DNA of 64,000 nt from Aeromicrobium sp. 9AM (GCF_902506105.1 NZ_LR733304.1:744001-808000), one strand, 5' to 3'; shown: positions 51,053 to 59,665, counted from the stretch's first letter. The notes: generated from the letters alone by a model not told the origin. Made by a program: numbers and translations.

Positions 51053-51979
51053 TTACGAGGCGCGGCGGCGACGCAGGACTGAGGCGAACCGGCCGCCGGG
51101 TCCGGCATCGGGCGCGACCTGGGTGCCGGGGTGGTCGACCGACACGGCCGCAGCGTCGGCGACCGAGACGAGGTCGTGGGTCCGGCCCGCGTAGGCGTAC
51201 GAGGTCTGCTTCTGTCGCAGCGACGCCGTGATGGCCGGGATCAGCACCGACACCATGTTGGCGTAGCCGGTCTCGGACGGATGGAAGTGATCGGCCCCGA
51301 ACATGACGTCGCGCTTCTCGGTGAACAGCGTGCCGAGCAGGTCGCCGAGTGACACGGCCCGGCCGCCGGACTCGACGACCGCGATGGTCTGCTTGCGGGC
51401 AAGGGCCCGGCTCAGGCGCCGGGCGACGGCGCGCAACGGCTGCAGGATCGGCTGCACCGTGCCGAGGTCGGGGCACGTGCCGACGACGACGTCGCAGTCC
51501 TCCGCGACGAGCCGCTTGACGACCTTGCTGATCAGTCGCGCGGAGGTGCGAGGGGTGACGCTGTGCGTCACGTCGTTGGTGCCGACGACGATCACCGCGA
51601 CGTCCGGATGCCAATCGGGGTCGAGGTCGATCTGGCCCATGAGGTCGGCCGTCTGGGCGCCGACCACGGCGCGGCACTGCACCTCGACCGGTGCGTCCAT
51701 GACGTGGGCGAGGCCGACGCCGATCATCGCCGACGGGGTGGCGTCGGCGCGGGTCACGCCGTAGCCGACGGCTGCCGAGTCGCCGAGCACGAGGACGCGA
51801 ATCGTGTGGCCCGGCAGGTCGTCACCGTAAAGACCGTCGGGGGAGGGCGGCCGCTCGTCGGTCGTGCCGATCGCGCGGCGCGCGAGCATGGCCTCGCCGA
51901 CCAGGAACCCGTAGAAGCTCGAGAGTGTGGCACCGCCGCCGATCAGGGTGGCGGCGGCAATACGACGGGGACGAGGCAC
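51053..51979 (-). CDS. SGNH/GDSL-type hydrolase with N-terminal membrane anchor
   Basis: The 308-residue protein has one hydrophobic N-terminal segment (IAAATLIGGGATLSSFYGFLVGEA) and then the SGNH blocks VLVLGDSAAVGYGVT (I), VIVVGTNDVTHSV (III) and GADHFHPSETGYANM (V). It is probably anchored and acts on acyl esters at the cell surface. The start is divergent from the phosphatase gene at 52066. No lipobox is seen. Confidence 0.85.
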   Translation of the reverse strand: MPRPRRIAAATLIGGGATLSSFYGFLVGEAMLARRAIGTTDERPPSPDGLYGDDLPGHTIRVLVLGDSAAVGYGVTRADATPSAMIGVGLAHVMDAPVEVQCRAVVGAQTADLMGQIDLDPDWHPDVAVIVVGTNDVTHSVTPRTSARLISKVVKRLVAEDCDVVVGTCPDLGTVQPILQPLRAVARRLSRALARKQTIAVVESGGRAVSLGDLLGTLFTEKRDVMFGADHFHPSETGYANMVSVLIPAITASLRQKQTSYAYAGRTHDLVSVADAAAVSVDHPGTQVAPDAGPGGRFASVLRRRRAS

Positions 51980-52065
51980 TGTGTCATTTTACGTCGCGAG
52001 AATGACGGAAACACCCGAAAACAGCCGGTCAGGCATGTGTCCTTCGTTGCGCCTAGGGTGGCCAC

Positions 52066-52752
52066 GTGCGCGAATTCGTCCCCAACCTCCGAGATGTGGG
52101 CGGCGTCGAGGCGGCGGACGGTCGCATGGTCCAGCAGGATCGCATCCTGCGCAGCGCGATGCCGTCGCGCAAGGACCGCGCACCTGATGACATCGCGTGG
52201 CCGCCCGCGCTGGTGATCGACCTGCGATCGGCCAACGAGTCCGAGGGCATCCACCCGCTGGCCACGTCCGGCGCCCGCATCGTCAACCTCCCGCTCCTGA
52301 GTGCCCTGCAGCCCGGCACGGCACCGGCCGAGAGCCTTGCCGGCCTCTACCTGCTGCTGCTCGACCATGCGTCGATGTACCTCGTGGAGCTCGTACGCGA
52401 GGTGGGCACGGCTCGCGGGGCGACGCTGATCCATTGCGCGGCGGGCAAGGATCGCACCGGAGTGTCGGTCGCGCTCCTGCTGCGACTCGTCGGCGTCTCG
52501 CGCGAAGGCGTCATCGCCGACTTCCTCGAGAGCAGGCATGCCGAGCAGGCCATCTCGTCCCGCCTCCGCAAGATCCCCGGCCGCCATCACCGGGCGACGT
52601 TGCCGCCGGAGTTCCTTGCGGTCCCGGTCGAGGCGATCGAGGGCGTGCTCGACCAGTGGGACGCGCACGAGGGCGGCGTGGTGGGCTGGTTCCTCGAGAT
52701 CGGCGGCACCGCAGACATGGTCGAGCAGCTCCGACGTACGCTTCTGGCATGA
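52066..52752 (+). CDS. Tyrosine-protein phosphatase (MptpB/Y_phosphatase3 type)
   Basis: The 228-residue protein contains the C-x5-R phosphatase loop HCAAGKDRTG and the opening FVPNLRDVGG typical of bacterial lipid/tyrosine phosphatases related to mycobacterial PtpB. VIDLRSANESEG carries the general-acid region. It removes phosphate from tyrosine residues or phosphoinositides. The GTG start is the first in frame; the stop overlaps the pirin start (ATGA). Confidence 0.9.
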   Translation: MREFVPNLRDVGGVEAADGRMVQQDRILRSAMPSRKDRAPDDIAWPPALVIDLRSANESEGIHPLATSGARIVNLPLLSALQPGTAPAESLAGLYLLLLDHASMYLVELVREVGTARGATLIHCAAGKDRTGVSVALLLRLVGVSREGVIADFLESRHAEQAISSRLRKIPGRHHRATLPPEFLAVPVEAIEGVLDQWDAHEGGVVGWFLEIGGTADMVEQLRRTLLA

Positions 52753-53651
52753 CCTCGCTCGACCTGTCGCTGGATGCCCGGGAGGTCCCGCTCGGTGGGG
52801 TCCGTGGCATCACCGTCCACCGCACGCTTCCCCATCGAGGGCTGCCGACCGTCGGGCCCTGGTGCTTCGTCGACCATTTCGGGCCGACCACCGAGCACAT
52901 GAACGTGCTGCCGCACCCGCACACCGGACTGCAGACCGTGACCTGGCCGATGGCCGGCGAGATCCGGCACCGCGACAACCTCGGCAGCGACGTGGTCCTC
53001 AAGCCCGGCGAGCTCAACCTCATGACGTCAGGCGACGGCGTTGCCCACTCGGAGTTCTCGGTCGGCGACCCGGACGCTCCCATGCACGGCCTCCAGCTCT
53101 GGGTCGCCCTGCCCAACCTGCGACGCACGGGTGTCGCAGGCTTTGAGCACCACCCCGACCTGCCGGTTGCCGAGGGCAGGGGGTGGACGGCCAAGGTCTT
53201 GATGGGCGAGCTCGCCGACGCAGCGTCTCCGGCCACGACGTACTCACCGATGGTGGGGGCCGAGCTCACGATCCGTCCCGGTGGTGCGGTGATCCCGTTG
53301 CGAGCCGAGTTCGAGCACGCGGTCCTCGCGGTCGACGGCGAGGCCCTGGTGGCGGGCACCGAGATCGTGCACCGCCAGATGCGCTACCTCGCGCCCGGTC
53401 GTGACGAGCTCGCGTTGTTCGTGCCGGCCGAGACGACGCTCCTGCTGATCGGCGGCATGCCGTTCCAGGAAGAGCTCGTGATGTGGTGGAACTTCATCGG
53501 CCGTTCGCACGAGGACATCGTGCAGGCGCGCACCGAGTGGGAAGAGGCATCGGAGCGGTTCGGCGAGGTCGCCGGGCACAACGGCCAGCGCATCCCGGCG
53601 CCGCCGATGCCCGAGCTGCGTCTCAAGCCGCGCCGCCGCACGATCGCCTGA
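52749..53651 (+). CDS. Pirin family protein
   Basis: The 300-residue bicupin protein has pirin features: VGPWCFVDHFGP, LPHPHTGLQTVTWPMAGEIRHRDNLGS with the metal-binding histidines, and LNLMTSGDGVAHSEFS. Bacterial pirins bind iron and some have quercetinase activity; the role here is unknown. It is translationally coupled to the phosphatase by ATGA. The SoxR-type promoter for the next gene begins 15 bases after its stop. Confidence 0.92.
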   Translation: MTSLDLSLDAREVPLGGVRGITVHRTLPHRGLPTVGPWCFVDHFGPTTEHMNVLPHPHTGLQTVTWPMAGEIRHRDNLGSDVVLKPGELNLMTSGDGVAHSEFSVGDPDAPMHGLQLWVALPNLRRTGVAGFEHHPDLPVAEGRGWTAKVLMGELADAASPATTYSPMVGAELTIRPGGAVIPLRAEFEHAVLAVDGEALVAGTEIVHRQMRYLAPGRDELALFVPAETTLLLIGGMPFQEELVMWWNFIGRSHEDIVQARTEWEEASERFGEVAGHNGQRIPAPPMPELRLKPRRRTIA

Positions 53652-53665
53652 TCCACCTCGGCGGT

Positions 53666-53696
53666 TTGACCTCAACTCGGATTGAGGTCCTAGGTT
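53666..53696 (+). promoter_or_regulatory. SoxR-type promoter (19-bp spacer with CCTCAA-N6-TTGAGG dyad)
   Basis: TTGACC (53666-53671) and TAGGTT (53691-53696) are separated by 19 bases, the long spacer typical of MerR-family promoters. The spacer holds GACCTCAA (53668-53675) and TTGAGGTC (53682-53689), perfect 8-bp arms six bases apart. The core CCTCAA-N6-TTGAGG is the SoxR box arrangement. It drives the ABC exporter gene starting at 53751. Confidence 0.85.
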
Positions 53697-53750
53697 TGTC
53701 GTGCCTTGGGTGGACACTGAGCAGGGCGTACGCCGATCCAGGAGGACGAC

Positions 53751-55637
53751 ATGAGCATGGACGCCGCGGCATGGAACTCGCTGCACCGTGTGATGAACAC
53801 GCAGGACGGTCCTCAACGACTGACCAAGGAGACCCTCAAGCGCATCGGAGGCTTCGCCGCGCCGCACAAGCGCCGGCTGATCCACTTCCTGCTGCTGAGC
53901 GTCGTCTCGGCGTGCCTCGCGGTCGCCACGCCGGTCCTCGCCGGCAAGGTCGTCAACGCGATCGTCGACGGCGACTCGCGCAGCAAGGTCTTCGGCATCG
54001 CCGGCCTGATCGCCCTGATCGCGATTGCGGATGCCGCCCTGGCCATCTGGACGCGCTGGCTCTCCGCGACGATCGGCGAGGGCCTGATCCTCGACCTCCG
54101 CACGACAGTGTTCGACCACGTCCAGCGCATGCCGATCGCGTTCTTCACCCGCACCCGCACCGGTGCACTCGTGAGCCGGCTCAACAGTGATGTGCTCGGC
54201 GCCCAGCGGGCCTTCAGCGGCACGCTGTCGGGCGTCGTCAGCAACCTCGTGACCCTGACCCTGACGCTGGTCGTGATGCTCAGCATCTCGTGGCAGATCA
54301 CCGTCGTGGCCCTCGTCCTGCTGCCGGTCTTCGTCGTGCCGGCCCGCCGGATGGGCAGCCGACTGGCCGCGTTGTCCCGCGAGGCGGCCAACCACAACGC
54401 GGTCATGAGCACCCGGATGACCGAACGCTTCTCGGCGCCGGGCGCGACCCTCGTCAAGCTCTACGGGCGGCCCGACGAGGAGTCCGTCGAGTTCGCGGCC
54501 AGGGCAAGCCGGGTGCGCGACATCGGGGTGAAGTCGGCGATGTTGCAGTCGGTCTTCGTCACGGCGCTGACGACGGTGTCGGCCCTGGCGCTGGCTGTCG
54601 TCTACGGCCTGGGGGGCTTCTACGCGCTCAAGGGCTCCCTCGACCCGGGTGCGGTCGTGGCCCTCGCTCTGCTGCTGACCAGGCTGTACGCGCCGTTGAC
54701 CGCGCTGGCGAGTGCCCGCGTCGAGATCATGAGCGCGGTCGTCAGCTTCGAGCGGGTCTTCGAGGTGCTCGACCTGCAGCCGTTGATCCGCGAGAAGGCC
54801 GATGCGGTGGCCGTTCCCGATGGCCCCGTCTCGGTGGAGTTCTCACACGTGACGTTCGCCTACCCGTCGGCCGACAAGGTCTCGCTCGCGTCGCTCGAGG
54901 AGGTCGCGATGCTCGACAACCGCGGCGGCGTCGACGTGCTGCACGACGTGTCGTTCCGCGTCGAGCCGGGGCAGATGGTCGCGCTCGTCGGCACGTCGGG
55001 TGCCGGCAAGTCGACGATCGCCAGCCTCATCCCGCGCCTCTACGACGTCGACCGTGGTGCCGTACGCCTGGGTGGTGTCGACGTCAAGGATCTCTCGATG
55101 GCGTCACTGCGCGAGACCTTGGGCATGGCGACGCAGGACGGCCACCTGTTCCACGAGTCCGTGCGCGACAACCTCAAGCTGGCGCGGCCCGAGGCGACCG
55201 ATGCCGAGCTGTGGTCGGCACTGCACGACGCCAGACTGGACGACCTCGTCGCCTCGCTGTCCGACGGACTCGACACGATCGTGGGGGAGCGCGGCTACCG
55301 GCTCTCCGGCGGCGAGCGGCAACGGCTCACGATCGCCCGGCTGCTGCTCGCGCACCCGCGGGTCGTCATCCTCGACGAGGCGACGGCGCATCTCGACTCG
55401 ACGTCCGAGTCGGCCGTGCAGGAGGCCTTGGCGGTCGCGCTGGCCGGGCGTACGTCCGTCGTCATCGCGCACCGGTTGTCGACCGTACGAGCGGCGGACC
55501 GCATCCTCGTGATCGAGGACGGCCGGGTCGTGGAGCAGGGCACCCACCACGAGCTGCTGGCTCAGGGCGGGCGCTACGAGGAGCTGCACCGCACCCAGTT
55601 CGACGCCGGTCCGCTCGACCAGAGCCTACCGGGCTAA
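53751..55637 (+). CDS. ABC exporter, fused membrane and ATP-binding domains
   Basis: The 628-residue half-transporter has an N-terminal membrane domain of six spans (about 40-340) and a C-terminal ATPase: Walker A GTSGAGKS, Q-loop MATQDGHLFH, signature LSGGERQR, Walker B VVILDEATAHLD, and H-loop AHRLST. It is an exporter of the MsbA/multidrug type and would work as a dimer. The ATG at 53751 follows AGGAGG by seven bases. Expression is probably under SoxR control through the promoter at 53666-53696, pointing to export of redox-active or toxic compounds. Between residues 382 and 400 a short insert separates the first ATPase strand from Walker A. Confidence 0.93.
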   Translation: MSMDAAAWNSLHRVMNTQDGPQRLTKETLKRIGGFAAPHKRRLIHFLLLSVVSACLAVATPVLAGKVVNAIVDGDSRSKVFGIAGLIALIAIADAALAIWTRWLSATIGEGLILDLRTTVFDHVQRMPIAFFTRTRTGALVSRLNSDVLGAQRAFSGTLSGVVSNLVTLTLTLVVMLSISWQITVVALVLLPVFVVPARRMGSRLAALSREAANHNAVMSTRMTERFSAPGATLVKLYGRPDEESVEFAARASRVRDIGVKSAMLQSVFVTALTTVSALALAVVYGLGGFYALKGSLDPGAVVALALLLTRLYAPLTALASARVEIMSAVVSFERVFEVLDLQPLIREKADAVAVPDGPVSVEFSHVTFAYPSADKVSLASLEEVAMLDNRGGVDVLHDVSFRVEPGQMVALVGTSGAGKSTIASLIPRLYDVDRGAVRLGGVDVKDLSMASLRETLGMATQDGHLFHESVRDNLKLARPEATDAELWSALHDARLDDLVASLSDGLDTIVGERGYRLSGGERQRLTIARLLLAHPRVVILDEATAHLDSTSESAVQEALAVALAGRTSVVIAHRLSTVRAADRILVIEDGRVVEQGTHHELLAQGGRYEELHRTQFDAGPLDQSLPG

Positions 55638-55659
55638 CGTCATTATCTGATAGCCTCGG

Positions 55660-55684
55660 TTCCAGATACCGCCAGTATCTGGAA
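55660..55684. promoter_or_regulatory. 10-bp perfect inverted repeat upstream of the SDR gene
   Basis: TTCCAGATAC (55660-55669) and GTATCTGGAA (55675-55684) flank CGCCA, 14 bases before the SDR start, within a longer AGCCTC/GAGGCT pairing. It is likely a repressor operator, or a leader hairpin over the ribosome site. Confidence 0.6.
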
Positions 55685-55697
55685 TCGAGAGGCTCTC

Positions 55698-56516
55698 ATG
55701 TCCCACTTCACCGACAAGGTCGCCGTCGTGACCGGCGCCGGATCCGGCATCGGCCGCGCCCTGTCCGTCGAGCTCGCCCGCCGAGGAGCACGGCTCGCGA
55801 TCAGTGATGTTGATCCGCACGGTCTCGCCGAGACGGAGGCGCTGGTCAAGCAGGCCGGTGCCGAGGTCAAGGCCGATCACCTCGATGTCGCGCAGCGTGA
55901 GCTGGTCCTCGCGTACGCCGATGAGGTCGTCGCGCACTTCGGCACGGTCAATCTCGTGTTCAACAACGCCGGCATCGCCTTCACCGGTTCGGTCGAGGAG
56001 ATGTCGTTCAAGGACATCGACCGGGTCATGGACGTCGACTTCTGGGGTGTCGTCAACGGCACCAAGGCGTTCCTGCCGCACCTCGTCGAGTCCGGCGACG
56101 GTCACGTCATCAACATCTCGAGCATCTTCGGGCTCTTCTCCGTGCCGTCCCAGAGCGCCTACAACGCGGCGAAGTTCGCCGTGCGTGGGTTCACCGAGTC
56201 GCTGCGCCAGGAGATGGCCCTCGGCGACCGGCCGGTCAAGGTGACGTGCGTGCACCCCGGTGGCATCAAGACCAACATCGCCCGTAACAGCGAACAGGTC
56301 GAAAGCCGTGACCACGACAAGCTCGCGAGCTCGTTCGACAAGATGGCCCGGACGTCGCCCGAGAAGGCCGCCGAAGTGATCCTCAAGGGCGTCGAGAAGG
56401 ACAAGGCGCGGGTGCTGATCGGTGCCGACGCGTGGGTGCTCGACAAGTTCGTACGTCTGACCGGTGCCGGCTACCAGCGGGCGATCTCGGCCGTCAGCAG
56501 GCGAAGCGGACTCTGA
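55698..56516 (+). CDS. Short-chain dehydrogenase/reductase
   Basis: The 272-residue SDR has the classical NAD(P) motif VTGAGSGIGRALSVELA, FNNAGIA, the catalytic serine region INISSIFG, and YNAAKFAV (Tyr-x-x-x-Lys). The N-terminal DVDP after strand 2 favours NAD. It resembles actinobacterial 'classical' SDRs that oxidise alcohols of lipids or steroids; the substrate is unknown. The ATG at 55698 follows GAGAGGCTCTC. A perfect palindrome just upstream suggests specific repression, possibly by a TetR protein such as the one at 57072-57689. Confidence 0.9.
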   Translation: MSHFTDKVAVVTGAGSGIGRALSVELARRGARLAISDVDPHGLAETEALVKQAGAEVKADHLDVAQRELVLAYADEVVAHFGTVNLVFNNAGIAFTGSVEEMSFKDIDRVMDVDFWGVVNGTKAFLPHLVESGDGHVINISSIFGLFSVPSQSAYNAAKFAVRGFTESLRQEMALGDRPVKVTCVHPGGIKTNIARNSEQVESRDHDKLASSFDKMARTSPEKAAEVILKGVEKDKARVLIGADAWVLDKFVRLTGAGYQRAISAVSRRSGL

Positions 56517-56523
56517 AGCGAGG

Positions 56524-56982
56524 TCAGCTCGACGTGGGCTGGACGCCCAGCCGGTCGAGCAGCTCCTTGGCCTTCTTGACGTAGAGCTTGGGCAGGCCGA
56601 ACTCCCATGACGTACCGTCCGACAGCTGGAGCGAGAACGGCGACTGCAGCCCGCCCTCGTCGAGGGTGTACCCCGTCACCGCGGACCGGGGGATGCGGGC
56701 GATCTCGCCGTCGAGCTTGGGCCGGATGAGTCCCTGCTTGACGCGGACGAGGACGAGGACCTCTGGAGTGAGTGCGAGATAGGCCGCGAGCCACGAGCCG
56801 GAGGCCTCCGGCAGTGCGTCAGCAGACTTGCGGGCGACGTCGCCGTCGGCGGCGACGCCGATCATGCCGGAGCCGAGGTTGCGAGCGGCGGCACCACGGG
56901 CGATCGAGCCCGCGCTGCCTGGCGGATTGACGACGCAGCCGGCCTCGATCGGCGCGCCGACGAGCTCCTCGACGCCCTTCAT
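56524..56982 (-). CDS. Hypothetical protein, possible PH-like fold
   Basis: The 152-residue soluble protein shows no known catalytic motif. The second half (VLVLVRVKQGLIRPKLDGEIARIPRSAV, GLQSPFSLQLSDGTSWEFGLP, KAKELLDRLG) looks like a small beta-barrel of the PH type found in many actinobacterial proteins of unknown function. The N-terminal half is rich in glycine and alanine. It is convergent with the SDR gene (seven bases) and ends a small minus-strand segment. Confidence 0.65.
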   Translation of the reverse strand: MKGVEELVGAPIEAGCVVNPPGSAGSIARGAAARNLGSGMIGVAADGDVARKSADALPEASGSWLAAYLALTPEVLVLVRVKQGLIRPKLDGEIARIPRSAVTGYTLDEGGLQSPFSLQLSDGTSWEFGLPKLYVKKAKELLDRLGVQPTSS

Positions 56983-57071
56983 CGAGCAGTTCCGGACGTC
57001 GCCTCAGGATTCGTCATGCACGGAGGTTATCGGCGTTTGGGCGACGTGTCGGCGAAACGGCTGAAGTTGCT

Positions 57072-57689
57072 TCAGTCGGTCACGCCCGCCAGCGCCGGGG
57101 GTCGCGAGCCCTCCGGCAGGGCGAGCAGGGTGCTGAGCAATGCCTGGGCACACAGGTCGCGTACCTCGTCGCGGGTCGTGTCAGTGGAGTCGAGCCACTG
57201 GTGGCAGGCGTTGCGCATGAAGTGCAGCCAGCTGCGGACCGCGATCTGCATCAGCTCGGACGGCTGGCCGGCCGGTTCGACCCCCGCCGTGATGCGCTCC
57301 TGCTGGCGTTGCATGTCGTCCTCGATGATCGCCTGGATCTCGGGATCGGCGGACGCGGCGCCGTGGAAGATCGCCTTGACGCCCATCTTGTGGTCCTGGC
57401 AGTAGTCGAGATAGGCCTCGATGCCCTGACGCAGTCGGTCGAGGATCGGCAGCGACTCGTCCGGGGCGGTGATCTCCATCATCTGGCTCGACTCGCGCCT
57501 CACCATCGCCGCGAAGAACGCTCGCTTGGTGGGGAAGTAGTGATACAGCAGGCCGCGGGAGACGCCGGCGACCTCGGAGAGCTCCTCGATGTGGACGTCC
57601 TCGTAGGACCGGTCGGCGAACAGCTCTGCCCCGAGCTGGAGCAGCTGGTCCTGACGGGCCTCTCGGCTCATGCGGGTGCGGGTGGCCAT
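57072..57689 (-). CDS. TetR-family regulator divergent from a CYP102-like P450
   Basis: The 205-residue protein has the TetR HTH DVHIEELSEVAGVSRGLLYHYFPTKRAFFAAMV and an alpha-helical ligand domain. I chose the ATG at 57689 (MATRTRMSREARQ); the open frame to 57836 crosses the promoter and P450 start. It is divergent from the P450 gene. This is the arrangement of BM3R1, the TetR repressor next to P450 BM3 in Bacillus megaterium, which responds to fatty acids. The same relation is likely here, but the effector is not known. Confidence 0.9.
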   Translation of the reverse strand: MATRTRMSREARQDQLLQLGAELFADRSYEDVHIEELSEVAGVSRGLLYHYFPTKRAFFAAMVRRESSQMMEITAPDESLPILDRLRQGIEAYLDYCQDHKMGVKAIFHGAASADPEIQAIIEDDMQRQQERITAGVEPAGQPSELMQIAVRSWLHFMRNACHQWLDSTDTTRDEVRDLCAQALLSTLLALPEGSRPPALAGVTD

Positions 57690-57703
57690 GCGGCACAGAC
57701 TAC

Positions 57704-57731
57704 TTGACACCGGTTCAACAGGGGCTAGAGT
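57704..57731 (+). promoter_or_regulatory. Promoter of the P450 gene
   Basis: TTGACA (57704-57709), a 16-base spacer and TAGAGT (57726-57731). The spacer contains CCGGTTCAA next to TTGACAC, a partial dyad that may be the TetR operator. The GTG start lies at 57767, behind AAGGAG. Confidence 0.6.
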
Positions 57732-57766
57732 AGCACTACTGAATTGTTGTCCAATAAGGAGTCGCC

Positions 57767-59284
57767 GTGCGCAACGACTGGTCGGGTCAGACCTTCCCTC
57801 ATCCGTCGGGTCGCAAGCCGGTCGTCGGTGATGCACTCGGCACCGACGTCCGGGCGCCGCTGCAGAGCACGATGCGCCGGGCCGAGGGGCTCGGGCCGAT
57901 CTTCGAGATGCAGGTGTTCGACCAGAAGTTCGTGTTCGTGACCGGGGCCGAGCTTGCGGCCGAGCTCGCCGACGAGTCGCGATTCGAGAAGGCTCTCTCG
58001 CCCGCGCTGGTCGCGCTGCGCGAGTTCGCGGGGCAGGGGCTCTTCACGGCGTACAACGACGAGACCAACTGGACGCTGGCGCACGACCTGCTGCGGCCGG
58101 CCTTCACCAAGGCGGCGATGCAGCGCTACCACCCGGTGATGCTCGCGGCAGCGCAGGAGCTGTTCGACAGCTGGGACAGCCGGGAGGGTCCCGTCGACGT
58201 CTCGGCGGACATGACGAAGCTGACGATGGAGACCATCAGCCGTACGGCGTTCAGCACCGACTTCGGCTCGTTCAGCCGGGCCGAGCCGCACCCGTTCATC
58301 CCGGCGATGATCGCGGCTCTGCAGGCGGGGCAGCGCAAGGGCTCGCTCAACGCGATGCCGGGCGCCGGGCTGATGGCCAGGCGGATCGACCGCAAGAACG
58401 CCCACCACCAGGCGTACGTCGACTCGCTGCTCGACGGCATCATCGCCGAGCGGCGGACAGGTGAGGCCGACGACTGTGACCTGCTCGGCATCATGCTGCA
58501 CACCCCGCACCCGGAGACCGGCGAACGGCTCGACGACCTCAACATCCGGCACCAGATCCTGACGTTCCTGGTCGCCGGTCACGAGACGACCTCGGGTGCG
58601 CTGTCCTTCGCGCTCTACTACCTCTCCCGTGATCCCGCCGTACTGGCCAAGGCGCAGGCCGAGGTCGACGAGGTCCTGGGTCCCAATCGTGACACCGAGC
58701 CCACGTTCGAGCAGGTGGCGAAGTTCCGCTACCTGCGACGGGTGCTCGACGAGGGCCTACGCCTGTGGCCGACGGCGCCGGCGTTCACCCGCAGTCCGCG
58801 CGAGACGACGGTGCTGAGCACGGGGCACACGATGCGGCCCGAGGACTGGGCCATCGTGGTGCTGCCGATGATGCACCGCGATCCTGAGGTCTGGGGCGAG
58901 GATGCTGGGGAGTTCGACCCCGACCGGTTCCTGCCGGAGAACGCGCGGGGCCGGCTGCCCCACTCGTACAAGCCGTTCGGCACGGGCGAGCGGTCGTGCA
59001 TCGGCCGGCAGTTCGCCCTGCACGAGGCGATCCTGGTGCTGGCGCGCCTGCTGCACCGCTACGACATCGCGGGCGATCCGGACTACGAGCTGGAGATCGC
59101 GGAGCGGCTCACCCTGATGCCGCGGGGCTTCGAGCTGACGATCACCCCGCGTACGCCTGCACGCGTCGCGGCCGCGGCGGAGGCCGGTCAGGCCGAGCCG
59201 AGCGAGGTGTGCCCGGTCTCGTCGATCGACCAGCCGGGGTTCCAGGCGACTTCCCACGGGTGCCCGTCGGGATCGGCGAAGTAG
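57767..59284 (+). CDS. Cytochrome P450 related to the CYP102 haem domain, no fused reductase
   Basis: The 505-residue protein resembles the haem domain of P450 BM3: ESRFEKALSPALVALREFAG, FTAYNDETNWTLAHDLLRPAF, LVAGHETTSGALSFALYYL (oxygen-binding I-helix), EGLRLWPTAPAFTR (E-x-x-R), and FGTGERSCIGRQFALHEA with the haem cysteine. CYP102 enzymes hydroxylate long-chain fatty acids at subterminal positions. Here the chain ends about 40 residues after the haem domain, with a low-complexity tail instead of the diflavin reductase, so separate redox partners are needed. The last 97 bases overlap the minus-strand VOC gene. The GTG start follows AAGGAG by seven bases. Confidence 0.9.
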   Translation: MRNDWSGQTFPHPSGRKPVVGDALGTDVRAPLQSTMRRAEGLGPIFEMQVFDQKFVFVTGAELAAELADESRFEKALSPALVALREFAGQGLFTAYNDETNWTLAHDLLRPAFTKAAMQRYHPVMLAAAQELFDSWDSREGPVDVSADMTKLTMETISRTAFSTDFGSFSRAEPHPFIPAMIAALQAGQRKGSLNAMPGAGLMARRIDRKNAHHQAYVDSLLDGIIAERRTGEADDCDLLGIMLHTPHPETGERLDDLNIRHQILTFLVAGHETTSGALSFALYYLSRDPAVLAKAQAEVDEVLGPNRDTEPTFEQVAKFRYLRRVLDEGLRLWPTAPAFTRSPRETTVLSTGHTMRPEDWAIVVLPMMHRDPEVWGEDAGEFDPDRFLPENARGRLPHSYKPFGTGERSCIGRQFALHEAILVLARLLHRYDIAGDPDYELEIAERLTLMPRGFELTITPRTPARVAAAAEAGQAEPSEVCPVSSIDQPGFQATSHGCPSGSAK

Positions 59285-59616
59285 CCGGAGTAGCCACCCC
59301 ACGGCTGCTCCTCGCCGGGCTTGAGGATCCTGCCGCCGGCGGCCTCGGCCTGCGCGAGGATCTCGTCGACCTCGTCGTGTGACCGCGTGTTGAAGGCGAT
59401 GCTGATGCCGCTGAACGAGGCGCCGGTGTCGGTGACGCGGGCGTCCTGGGCCAGGTCGGGGCGCGTCCAGAGGGCGAGGACCAGGCCGTTGAGCTGGTAG
59501 AACGCGACCTCGTCCTCGGGGTTGCCCTTGGTCCAGCCGAGCCCGTCCTCGTAGAAGCGGCGGGCCCGGTCGAGATCTTCGACGCCGAGCGTGATCAGGC
59601 TGAGTCGTTGCTCCAT
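59188..59616 (-). CDS. VOC-family (glyoxalase/bleomycin resistance-like) protein
   Basis: The 142-residue protein has the VOC fold: LSLITLGVEDLDRARRFYEDGLGW, VAFYQLNGLVLALW, and GYSGYFADPDGHPWEVAWNPGW with the C-terminal metal-ligand glutamate. Members are metal enzymes or binding proteins of many kinds. Its 3' end overlaps the P450 gene on the other strand by 97 bases. A hairpin separates it from the qorB gene upstream in its direction. Confidence 0.88.
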   Translation of the reverse strand: MEQRLSLITLGVEDLDRARRFYEDGLGWTKGNPEDEVAFYQLNGLVLALWTRPDLAQDARVTDTGASFSGISIAFNTRSHDEVDEILAQAEAAGGRILKPGEEQPWGGYSGYFADPDGHPWEVAWNPGWSIDETGHTSLGSA

Positions 59617-59628
59617 GCCTCGACGTTA

Positions 59629-59660
59629 ACGCCGGGCCCGGACTGTTCCGGACCCGGCGT
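59629..59660 (-). terminator. Terminator between qorB and the VOC gene
   Basis: ACGCCGGGCCCGGA and TCCGGACCCGGCGT (59629-59642 and 59647-59660) pair with one mismatch around CTGT. It lies six bases after the qorB stop on the minus strand. Confidence 0.7.
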
Positions 59661-59665
59661 ACGCG

